Source: Gp6-AA40 sp036407095 (GTDB taxonomy: Bacteria > Acidobacteriota > Vicinamibacteria > Vicinamibacterales > UBA2999). Taken from it: a stretch of DNA of 64,000 bases. The position numbers and the translations under genes were made by a program. The stretch spans positions 26,813-90,812 of the forward strand of contig DASWZV010000138.1 of assembly GCA_036407095.1 (NCBI GenBank), read 5' to 3'. Below are positions 16,681-23,756 of this stretch, piece by piece (position 1 is the first letter of the stretch; the number at the start of each line of letters is the position of its first letter). The notes beneath the pieces are model-generated. The model saw nothing but the letters and a program-made list of their open reading frames with translations, did not search any database and had not been told where the DNA came from.

Positions 16681-17966
16681 GGAACGCCGATCTGCTTGCG
16701 CAGACTGATAAACCGTGGATCGGTCGCGAAGTAGTCCATCTTGGGGTCTGCGCCCGATGAGTAGAGCCAGGCCGAGTTCTCTTCGAAGGCACGCTCGATC
16801 TCGGTGAACGCCTCGTCACGCTGATCGAGCGCCGCACGGAGCACCGCCATGAAGTAGGCGTCGACGTACTCCGATCGGCGCAGCGCCTCGAGGGCGGCAA
16901 GCAGGCCGGCGGCCTGGTCCCGTCTTCCCATCTTCGCGAGACAGGCGCCTTCGAGCGCTCGCATCCACGGCAAGTCGGGCGACATCACCGATCCCAGCTG
17001 ATACTGAGCGAGCGCCTCGTCCAGACGTCCTGAATACTCCAGGGCCTGCGCGTAAATGGCGCGACCGACCTGGAGATAGGGATGCAGCTCGACGGTCTTG
17101 GCGCCGACGCCGATAGCCGTCTCGTAATCCCGCTGATGGAACCTGACGACGCTTTCCATCACGGGCAGCATCGGAAGCAGCGGATCGATGCGATAGCCGC
17201 GCGCGATTTCGTCGAGCGCTTCGGCGTAGCGGCGCTGCGTCGCGTAGAGCATCGCGATGCGCACATAGGTCGATGCCAGCGTCGGCTTCTGCTGCAGCGT
17301 TCGGCGAAACTCGATCTCGGCCTCGTCGAAACGCCGCTCGAACAGGTGCAGACCGTGCGCACGGTTGCAGCGAAGCTCCGGCGTCAGACCGCCGAGCGCG
17401 ACCGCCCGCTCGTGAGCCTCGAGAAAGCCGCGATACATCTCCCGCGGCGGGCGCATGCCGAACGTGGCGAGCGCGAGATACGATACCGAGAGCCCTTCGA
17501 ACGCACGGAAGTCGGCCGAGCATTCGCGGCCGGCGTCGGCGAAGCACTCGAGGGCGCGCTCGAAACCCTCGCGCGTCCGCCGACTCCAGAAGTGCCATCC
17601 CCGCCGGATGCGTTCCTCCGACGTCGGCAGCTGCAGGCAATACCCCACCTTGGGCCGGTGCGCGATCCAATGGCCGTATCGTCCCAGCGTCTTCTTGACC
17701 TCGCGAACGGTGACATCGACGGTGTGCCGCGACACGAACGTGCCCTCCCAGGCTTCGGCCATCAACTGGTCGTAGCCGAGCGACCGTCCGTTGTGCATCA
17801 CCAGCACCCGCAGCACGTGAAACGCCCGCGGACGCAGTTTCACTTCGGCACCGTCGCACAGGAGCCGGGCGGCCGCCAGATCGAGAGTCAGGGGGCCGAA
17901 GGTGAACTCGCTGGCGGAAGAGACGTCTCTCGGGACGCGACTGTGATCTGGATTATCGAGGCGCAC
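16677..17966 (-). CDS. Winged-helix transcriptional regulator with TPR repeats
   Basis: About 429 residues if the GTG at 17966 is the start. The open frame continues to 18119, but that extension is translated palindromic repeat and is rejected; the true start remains unsure. Residues about 15-105 form an OmpR-type winged helix (FTFGPLTLDLAAARLLCDG, then RHTVDVTVREVKKTLGRYG and HRPKVGYCLQLP). There is no receiver domain. The rest consists of TPR-like helices (RRYAEALDEIARGYRIDP). This domain order is common in Acidobacteriota and is thought to sense through the TPR part. It is divergent from the quinohemoprotein gene at 18260, a likely target. Confidence 0.85.
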   Translation of the reverse strand: MRLDNPDHSRVPRDVSSASEFTFGPLTLDLAAARLLCDGAEVKLRPRAFHVLRVLVMHNGRSLGYDQLMAEAWEGTFVSRHTVDVTVREVKKTLGRYGHWIAHRPKVGYCLQLPTSEERIRRGWHFWSRRTREGFERALECFADAGRECSADFRAFEGLSVSYLALATFGMRPPREMYRGFLEAHERAVALGGLTPELRCNRAHGLHLFERRFDEAEIEFRRTLQQKPTLASTYVRIAMLYATQRRYAEALDEIARGYRIDPLLPMLPVMESVVRFHQRDYETAIGVGAKTVELHPYLQVGRAIYAQALEYSGRLDEALAQYQLGSVMSPDLPWMRALEGACLAKMGRRDQAAGLLAALEALRRSEYVDAYFMAVLRAALDQRDEAFTEIERAFEENSAWLYSSGADPKMDYFATDPRFISLRKQIGVP

Positions 17967-18038
17967 GCGAGAGAGAATTTGACGTCTTTTTGCCAGGCGG
18001 TCAAGGGTTCGGGCTCCACAGACCGAGAAGCGGAGAAT

Positions 18039-18202
18039 TTGGGCCACGAAGATCACGAAGATCACGAAGGTCAGAAACGGAAAAGGGCCTTCGTGATCGT
18101 CCTGTCCTTTGTGGCCCAATCTCTCTGTGGTTCTCCGTGATCTCCGTGGCCCTATCTCTCCGAGTTCTCCCGTGGCCCAAAGTCTCCGCGTCCTCCGTGG
18201 CT
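18039..18202. repeat. Composite palindromic element, CACGAAG-type, copy 1
   Basis: The main arms, 18039-18075 and 18088-18119, pair as inverted repeats of GGGCCACGAAG-like words. They are followed by three more TCTCCGTGGCC-type words up to 18202. It sits in the divergent gap between the regulator and the quinohemoprotein gene. On the minus strand it gives a spurious N-terminal extension of the regulator. Confidence 0.8.
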
Positions 18203-18220
18203 GGGCGGGACGACAAGGTG

Positions 18221-18247
18221 TAATATCGCCCTACCGGACGTACGGTC
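18221..18247 (+). promoter_or_regulatory. Possible -10 box and overlapping palindrome before the quinohemoprotein gene
   Basis: TAATAT at 18221-18226 resembles a -10 box. Seven bases on, at 18233-18247, lies the dyad ACCGGACGTACGGT, ending 12 bases before the ATG. There is no clear -35 or ribosome site. A protein bound here would cover the transcription start. A related ACCGGACGGT dyad precedes the cytochrome gene at 22614. Confidence 0.35.
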
Positions 18248-18259
18248 TGGACGCTGTAT

Positions 18260-20065
18260 ATGAAAACGTTCGTCTTCCTCGCGGGACTTCTTTCCGCCGC
18301 TTCCGTCCTTGCCCAGACACCAGATGGGGCGCAGGTGTTTCAGCGGAGCTGCGCGACCTGCCACAACGGCGCAGCCGATTCACGCGCGCCGGCACCAGAC
18401 GCGCTCAAGGCACGAACACCGCAGGCGATCATCGATGCGCTGATGACCGGCGCGATGCGACCGCAGGGATCGCGCTTGAGCGGGCCCGAGCGGCGAGCGG
18501 TGGCCGAGTTCCTCACCGGCAAGCGCATCGAGGGCGACGTCACGGGCGCCGAGCGCGGCCGGTGCATCGTTGCTGGAAGTTCATCGACGCCTGGTACCGA
18601 TCAGGCGGGCACGCCGGGTTGGAACGGGTGGAGTCCCGCGCCGACGAACACGCGATATCAAACCGCCGATCAGGCAGGGCTCACGGCTGCGGCTGTTTCG
18701 AAGCTCAAGCTGAAGTGGGCATTCGGATTTCCCGATGCATCGGTCGCGTGGGCGCAACCGACGGTCGCCAACGGCCGTGTGTTCGTCGGCAGCCAGAACG
18801 GCACCGTTTACTCGCTCAACGCGAAAACGGGCTGCATCAACTGGGCGTTCAGCGCGAGTGGCGGCGTGCGCACAGCGATTGCCGTGTCGTCTTCTCGGGG
18901 CTCGACGCCAGCGATGGTGTACTTCGGTGACACGGCCGCGAACGCCTATGCGCTCGACGCGACCAGCGGAAAGCTCGTGTGGACGCGCAAGATCGAGGAC
19001 CATCCCTTCGCGAGAATCACCGGTTCGCCGACACTGCATGACGGCCGTCTCTATGTGCCCGTGTCATCGTACGAAGAAGCACAGGGCGCCGACCCGCAGT
19101 ATCCGTGCTGCACCTTCCGCGGCAGCGTGAGCGCCGTCGACGCTGTGACAGGTCGCGTGATCTGGAAGACGTACGTGATCCCCGACGCGCCTCAGCGTCG
19201 TGGCACCAGCACTGCCGGCATCGCACTGTGGGGACCGTCGGGATCGGGCATCTGGTCTGCGCCGACTGTCGACGTCAATCGCAAGGCGCTCTACGTCGCA
19301 ACCGGCAACACCTATAGCCCACCCGCGCAGCCATCGAGCGACGCGGTCGTCGCCCTTGATCTGGAGACGGGTAAAGTCCGCTGGATGAAGCAGGTCACGG
19401 CGAACGATGTCTTTCTGACCAATTGCCGTGCGGGCAATCCCAACTGCCCCGAGACGAACGGCCCCGACGTCGACTTCGGCAGCCCGCCGATGCTCGCGCG
19501 CGCGAACGGCCGCGACCTGATCGTCATCGGACAGAAGTCGGGCGTTGGCTGGGCGATGGACCCCGACAAGCAAGGCGACATCGTGTGGCAGTATCGCGCC
19601 GGACAGGGCAGCACGCTCGGCGGCATCGAATGGGGTGGTGCCGTCGATGACGCGCGTGCCTACTTCGCGGTGTCGGACATCCTGACGCCGAAGCCCGGCG
19701 GCCTGCACGCGGTGAACCTCGCGACCGGCGAACGCGTCTGGTATGCCGCGCCGCCGCCTGCGGCCTGCGGCACGGCGCGCGGCTGCAATGTGGCGCAGTC
19801 GGCAGCCGTGACGTTGATTCCCGGCGTGATCTTCTCGGGCTCGAGCGATGGCGCGCTTCGCGCGTATTCGACGGCGAATGGTGAAGTGCTGTGGCAGTTC
19901 GATTCCAACCGGGAGTTCGAATCGATCAACGGCGTGCCGGCCAGAGGCGCGTCGATGATCGGTCCCGGTCCGGTCGTCGCCAACGGCATGGTCTACGTCA
20001 ATTCCGGGTACGGTGGCTTCGGTGGCCGGGCGGGCAACGTGCTGCTCGCGTTCGGCGTGGAGTAA
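18260..20065 (+). CDS. PQQ-type quinohemoprotein dehydrogenase, polyvinyl-alcohol-dehydrogenase-like
   Basis: 601 residues with a signal peptide (MKTFVFLAGLLSAASVLAQ). A short cytochrome c domain comes first (CATCH; C31, C34, H35), followed by an eight-bladed PQQ beta-propeller. An N-terminal heme before the propeller is the order seen in polyvinyl alcohol dehydrogenases, the reverse of type II alcohol dehydrogenases. The propeller keeps an adjacent Cys-Cys pair (PQYPCCTF), the disulfide that covers PQQ in this superfamily. It would oxidise an alcohol in the periplasm and pass electrons to its own heme. The next gene starts six bases after the stop. Confidence 0.88.
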   Translation: MKTFVFLAGLLSAASVLAQTPDGAQVFQRSCATCHNGAADSRAPAPDALKARTPQAIIDALMTGAMRPQGSRLSGPERRAVAEFLTGKRIEGDVTGAERGRCIVAGSSSTPGTDQAGTPGWNGWSPAPTNTRYQTADQAGLTAAAVSKLKLKWAFGFPDASVAWAQPTVANGRVFVGSQNGTVYSLNAKTGCINWAFSASGGVRTAIAVSSSRGSTPAMVYFGDTAANAYALDATSGKLVWTRKIEDHPFARITGSPTLHDGRLYVPVSSYEEAQGADPQYPCCTFRGSVSAVDAVTGRVIWKTYVIPDAPQRRGTSTAGIALWGPSGSGIWSAPTVDVNRKALYVATGNTYSPPAQPSSDAVVALDLETGKVRWMKQVTANDVFLTNCRAGNPNCPETNGPDVDFGSPPMLARANGRDLIVIGQKSGVGWAMDPDKQGDIVWQYRAGQGSTLGGIEWGGAVDDARAYFAVSDILTPKPGGLHAVNLATGERVWYAAPPPAACGTARGCNVAQSAAVTLIPGVIFSGSSDGALRAYSTANGEVLWQFDSNREFESINGVPARGASMIGPGPVVANGMVYVNSGYGGFGGRAGNVLLAFGVE

Positions 20066-20070
20066 CGACC

Positions 20071-21069
20071 ATGAGGCACACACGTCTGCTGCTCTCGATC
20101 AGTGCGGCCGCGATCGTCGCGGCGCTGACCTCGACATCGCCGCTGGCGCAACAGGGCAACGGAAACGCTCGCGTCCCTCGGACCCCGTGGGGCGATCCCG
20201 ATCTTCAGGGCACGTGGACGGCCGAAGCCGAGTTGAGCGTGCCGTTCGAGCGGCCGCAGCAGTACGGCGATCGGCAGCTGTTGACCGATCAGGAGTTCGC
20301 TGCCCGGCTCGCGCAGACTGACAAACAGATTCAGAGCGACAACGCCGAGTTCAACATCGAAACCGCCGATCGCTCGAACGCGGGGGCGGTCGGATCGGCG
20401 ACGTCACCGCCGCCGCACTGGCTCGAACGCGGGAAGACCTCGCGGCGCACGTCGATCGTGATCGATCCACCCGACGGTCGCATCCCGCCGACGGTGCCGA
20501 CGGCGCAGCGCCGTGGAATCGGACTCCGCGGAACTTTCGCGAGCTCGACGTTCAACGGGCCCGAGGATCTGAGTCTATGGGAGCGCTGCATCACCCGCGG
20601 CATGCCGAGCGCGATCTTCCCCACCGTCTACAACGCGAACGTGCGCCTCGTGCAAGGCCCCGGCGTCGTTGCGATTACTTACGAGATGATCCACGACACG
20701 CGCGTCATCCCGATCGACGGCCGCCCGCACGTCGGCGGCGGCGTGCGCGGCTACTTCGGCGACTCACGCGCGCACTGGGACGGCGACACGCTCGTCGTCG
20801 ACGTGACCAACATCAGCGACAAGGGCAACTATCGCGGATCGCGCGAGACGCTGCACCTGATCGAGCGCTTCCATCGCGTCGGCCCGAACCTGCGCTACGA
20901 AGTCACCGCCGACGATCCGCAGACGTGGACCAAGCCCTGGACCGCCGCACTCGAATTGGCGCCGCAGCCAGATGGCATGTTCGAGTACGCCTGCCACGAG
21001 GGCAACAACTCGATGCGCAACATCCTCAGCGCCGCACGCGCGGCTGAGAAAAAGTCGCCACCAAAGTAG
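20071..21069 (+). CDS. Conserved secreted protein of unknown function
   Basis: 332 residues with a signal peptide (LLLSISAAAIVAALTSTSPLAQ). The start at 20071 follows the quinohemoprotein stop by five bases and has GGAG upstream, so the two are probably one operon. A TPWGDPDLQGTWT segment follows the signal. A central region has FPTVYNANVRLVQGPG and a later one AHWDGDTLVVDVTN. I recognise this as a protein type common in Acidobacteriota soil genomes but know no function for it. Its TAG stop (21067-21069) is the TAG of a REP-element GTAG head. Confidence 0.85.
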   Translation: MRHTRLLLSISAAAIVAALTSTSPLAQQGNGNARVPRTPWGDPDLQGTWTAEAELSVPFERPQQYGDRQLLTDQEFAARLAQTDKQIQSDNAEFNIETADRSNAGAVGSATSPPPHWLERGKTSRRTSIVIDPPDGRIPPTVPTAQRRGIGLRGTFASSTFNGPEDLSLWERCITRGMPSAIFPTVYNANVRLVQGPGVVAITYEMIHDTRVIPIDGRPHVGGGVRGYFGDSRAHWDGDTLVVDVTNISDKGNYRGSRETLHLIERFHRVGPNLRYEVTADDPQTWTKPWTAALELAPQPDGMFEYACHEGNNSMRNILSAARAAEKKSPPK

Positions 21070-21219
21070 GGGCCGCCTTCAGGCGGCCCTCGTCGCGATA
21101 CTCCGTTTGCTCGCGCTTCGTGACACAGGACCCGCGAGAGATGTCGCCGATCGCAGACTGAGGTGAGCTTCGAAGGGCCGCCTAAAGGCGGCCCCTACGA
21201 TCGAAGGTGGCCCCTACGA
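21066..21219. repeat. Inverted pair of GTAG-headed REP hairpins
   Basis: REP 1 is at 21066-21089 (plus): GTAG, then an 8-base stem GGGCCGCC/GGCGGCCC with loop TTCA. REP 2 is at 21175-21198 (minus): GTAG with the same stem and loop TTTA. A partial third copy ends at 21217. Two REPs facing each other resemble a REPIN. They fill the convergent junction between the genes ending at 21069 and 21253. Confidence 0.88.
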
Positions 21220-21252
21220 ATCAGACGCCTGCGAGGAAAGGCGCTAACGAAG

Positions 21253-22614
21253 TCAGCGCTTTGCTGTTGACGCTGCAGACTGACCTTCGACCGTGTACGT
21301 CATGAAGCCGATCATCATTTCTTCCCAGGTCTGATCGCCCCACCGCACCGTTTCTTTCGGATTCGGGTTCGCGCGATTCGCGGTCGAGTTGTCGAAGTGC
21401 GCGGTCACTCGCAGCGTCGATCCCTTCGGCAGCGAGAGCGGCTCTTTCAGCCAGTAGTCGCCCTGCCAGTTGAAGTCGTACTTTGGCACGCGCAGGACGA
21501 TCTCGCTGCGGCCGTCGGGGTAGGTCGCGGTGTAGGTCATGTCCTTCCCGCGGAAATGCATGTGCGGATGCATCGTCCAGATCTTCACGTCGCTCGTGAA
21601 CGAGGCTTCCGCTTCGACGAGGTGATTCGGTTCGCCCGGCGGAATGGCGAACGCCGGGTTCGCAATCGCGCCGGTCCGGACTTCATTCTTCGGCGGCTCC
21701 TTCGAGAAGATCATGCCGATCTTCGACCGATCCTTCCCTGGCGTGCCGTTGGTCGTGTAGTGGATCTGGAAGAGCAGCGTCGATCCCGCGGGGATGCGCT
21801 TCGCGATGCCAACGGGGTGCACGGGCGCATCCTCGCCAACCGCCCAGTTCACGAGCATGTTGCCGCCGGCAAAGCGCGCGGCGCGCACGGCGCCGGCACG
21901 CTGTTCGTCAGTGAGCTCGCGCGGCACTCTGGCGAATGGCGCGGACGGCGTCTGCCCCTCAGGCATGATCACCTTCAGGTTCATCACATTCGCATTCGGC
22001 CGCCGGGCCGCCGCTGGCTCGATCACCGACACGATGATGTGGTGCACGTGCGCGCGATCGCCCGCACGCGCTTCGCCCGCCTGCAGCCATCGATCCTCGG
22101 TGAAGTTCGTCGCCACTTCGAAGTACTGGTAGTCGATCGTGCCGCGCGCGGGAATCTCGAACTCGGTCGGCATCTCGAACACCGCATCGGGCTTGCCGAT
22201 CTGCCAGCCGTCGGCGAACGTCGGAACCGCTGGAAGGTCTGCCGCGTTTCCTTCACGCGCGCCGCCGTCGACCCATTTCACGATCGTGTCGATCTCGTTC
22301 GTGCTCAGGCTGCGATCGTTGCGGAACGTGCCGAACTTCGGATCGGCGTGCCACGGCGGCATGATGCGGTTCGACACCTTGTCGCGGATCGACGCGGCCC
22401 AGGGTCGAACGTCTTTGTAGGTGATCAGCGACATCGGTCCGATTTCACCGGCACGATGGCACGACACGCATTTCGAATAGAGGATCGGTGCGACGTTCTT
22501 GCTGAACGTAGGCGCAGCCGGATTTCCACCCTGCGCCGAGAGCGTCGTCGTTACGGCGACTGATGTGCCAACGACACTCGTGAGAACCAGTGCACCGAGG
22601 GTGATCAGTCTCAT
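21253..22614 (-). CDS. Cytochrome c fused to a copper type II ascorbate-dependent monooxygenase-like domain
   Basis: 453 residues with a signal peptide; the start at 22614 is preceded by GAGGAG. The N-terminal c-type heme motif is CVSCH (C49, C52, H53). The remainder resembles the two-lobed peptidylglycine monooxygenase fold. The first lobe carries HVHHIIVS and the second MHPHMHFRGKDM, with His pairs and a Met as candidate copper ligands. No catalytic role has been shown for this bacterial group; such proteins are usually annotated only as cytochromes. A REP hairpin lies 89 bases upstream. Confidence 0.82.
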   Translation of the reverse strand: MRLITLGALVLTSVVGTSVAVTTTLSAQGGNPAAPTFSKNVAPILYSKCVSCHRAGEIGPMSLITYKDVRPWAASIRDKVSNRIMPPWHADPKFGTFRNDRSLSTNEIDTIVKWVDGGAREGNAADLPAVPTFADGWQIGKPDAVFEMPTEFEIPARGTIDYQYFEVATNFTEDRWLQAGEARAGDRAHVHHIIVSVIEPAAARRPNANVMNLKVIMPEGQTPSAPFARVPRELTDEQRAGAVRAARFAGGNMLVNWAVGEDAPVHPVGIAKRIPAGSTLLFQIHYTTNGTPGKDRSKIGMIFSKEPPKNEVRTGAIANPAFAIPPGEPNHLVEAEASFTSDVKIWTMHPHMHFRGKDMTYTATYPDGRSEIVLRVPKYDFNWQGDYWLKEPLSLPKGSTLRVTAHFDNSTANRANPNPKETVRWGDQTWEEMMIGFMTYTVEGQSAASTAKR

Positions 22615-22630
22615 GGGCGCTCCTCTACCG

Positions 22631-22656
22631 ACCGTCCGGTCAACTGACACATTGTA
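22631..22656 (-). promoter_or_regulatory. Possible -10 box and palindrome before the cytochrome/monooxygenase gene
   Basis: On the minus strand TACAAT (22651-22656) resembles a -10 box. It is followed ten bases later by the dyad ACCGGACGGT (22631-22640), just upstream of the ribosome site. The arrangement mirrors that at 18221-18247, although the dyad spacing differs (2 versus 6 bases between ACCG and CGGT). Confidence 0.35.
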
Positions 22657-22702
22657 ATGGGAAGCCGATGGCTACCGGCTGCAAATTCTCGGCAAACTGA
22701 CG

Positions 22703-22726
22703 CGGAGGCTGAAGCCTCCGCTCTAC
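22703..22726 (-). repeat. GTAG-headed REP hairpin (CGGAGGC stem)
   Basis: Read on the minus strand: GTAG, AG, then stem CGGAGGC/GCCTCCG with loop TTCA. It has the same architecture as the REP at 50978, with an identical stem. It lies between the BrkB gene and the cytochrome gene. Confidence 0.85.
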
Positions 22727-22742
22727 GACACCGATGGGTAAG

Positions 22743-22807
22743 CCTGATTCCTCAGCGCTGACTCCTGCGCCTGGCCCAGCCCTGATTCCTGCTTCCCGAT
22801 TCCTTCT
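22743..22807. repeat. Degenerate TGATTCC heptamer repeats
   Basis: Three to four imperfect TGATTCC-type heptamers lie directly after the BrkB stop. They are the same family as the inverted array at 38858-38968. Confidence 0.65.
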
Positions 22808-22808
22808 G

Positions 22809-23753
22809 CTACGCCGGCCGATGCCGCCAGAACCGGGGCACGGATCGGTGACGCGGCACGATGCGCCCGCCGTACTCGTTGGCGAAGATGCGCGTCACCT
22901 CGGCACCGAAGAAGAAGACCTGAGCCGAGTAGTAGACCCAGACCAACAGGGCCAGCACACTTGCCGAACTGCCGTATACCGATGCGCCGCCGGCCTTCCC
23001 CACGAATGTCGAGATGACAAGGGTTCCGAGGTTGAACAGAAGCGCCGTTACGAGTGCGCCCACCCATGCATCACTCCACGCCACGAATGCATCGGGCACG
23101 AACTTGTACACCAGCGCGAACAATGCAGCCGTCAACGCGAGACCGATGACGAAGTTTGCGGTCTGCAACACGACTCCAGGCAGTGGGAGTGCGCCCTCTA
23201 CGTACGCAGCAGCGGCAGCGATGGCTGTATTCACGAGCAACAACACGAACACGAGCAGTCCGGCGGCGACGACTATGAGGAAGGCATAGAACCTGTCGCT
23301 CATCATCTCGCGCAGCGATGCGAAGAATCCTGCGGTCTGCGATGGGGCCTGCAGCCGCCACACGATATTCAACGACTCGCGCAATTGGGAGACAAGGAAC
23401 GACGCCCCGAAGAAGAGCGTGACGAGTCCGACGATGGTCGCCACGACACCACCAGCCGGCGTAGCCGCCTGCTTGAGCATGAGCTCCGCCGCCTGTGCGC
23501 CTTGAGGGCTCAGGAAGCGCTCGAGCCAGGGCGCCACTTGACCATGCGCCGCAGCCTGTCCAATGAACAGCCCGGCAACTCCGGTGATCACGATGAGCAC
23601 CGGCGCAACCGAAAACAACGTGAAGTACGCGAGTGCGGCCCCGAGGCGCGTGGCCCCGTCAGAGGACCAATCGAAATACGCCTGCGTCAGCAACGCCGCA
23701 ATCTGCCGCAGTCGCACCCCCCGAAGCGCGGCATTCGGCTTCTCCGCACCCAT
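22809..23753 (-). CDS. YihY/BrkB family inner-membrane protein
   Basis: 314 residues with about six hydrophobic helices. The family signature near the first helix is clear (AAALAYFTLFSVAPVLIV adapted here as GAALAYFTLFSVAPV). Later family segments also match (GGASVYGSSASVLALLVWVYYSAQVFFFGAEV). The family was once called ribonuclease BN in error and its function is unsettled; a transport or scaffold role has been suggested. The ATG is three bases after the VWFA stop, so it is the third gene of a coupled receptor-VWFA-BrkB operon. Confidence 0.92.
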   Translation of the reverse strand: MGAEKPNAALRGVRLRQIAALLTQAYFDWSSDGATRLGAALAYFTLFSVAPVLIVITGVAGLFIGQAAAHGQVAPWLERFLSPQGAQAAELMLKQAATPAGGVVATIVGLVTLFFGASFLVSQLRESLNIVWRLQAPSQTAGFFASLREMMSDRFYAFLIVVAAGLLVFVLLLVNTAIAAAAAYVEGALPLPGVVLQTANFVIGLALTAALFALVYKFVPDAFVAWSDAWVGALVTALLFNLGTLVISTFVGKAGGASVYGSSASVLALLVWVYYSAQVFFFGAEVTRIFANEYGGRIVPRHRSVPRFWRHRPA

Positions 23754-23756
23754 CCC

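Noticed and set aside
17967..18119. N-terminal extension of the winged-helix regulator with a hydrophobic stretch resembling a membrane helix
   Set aside because: The extension is translated CACGAAG-type palindrome; similar peptides arise wherever this repeat is open, and the winged helix begins only after residue 60 of the long form.
22809..23753. Ribonuclease BN annotation for the YihY/BrkB protein
   Set aside because: That historical assignment of the family was wrong; the protein is a polytopic membrane protein.
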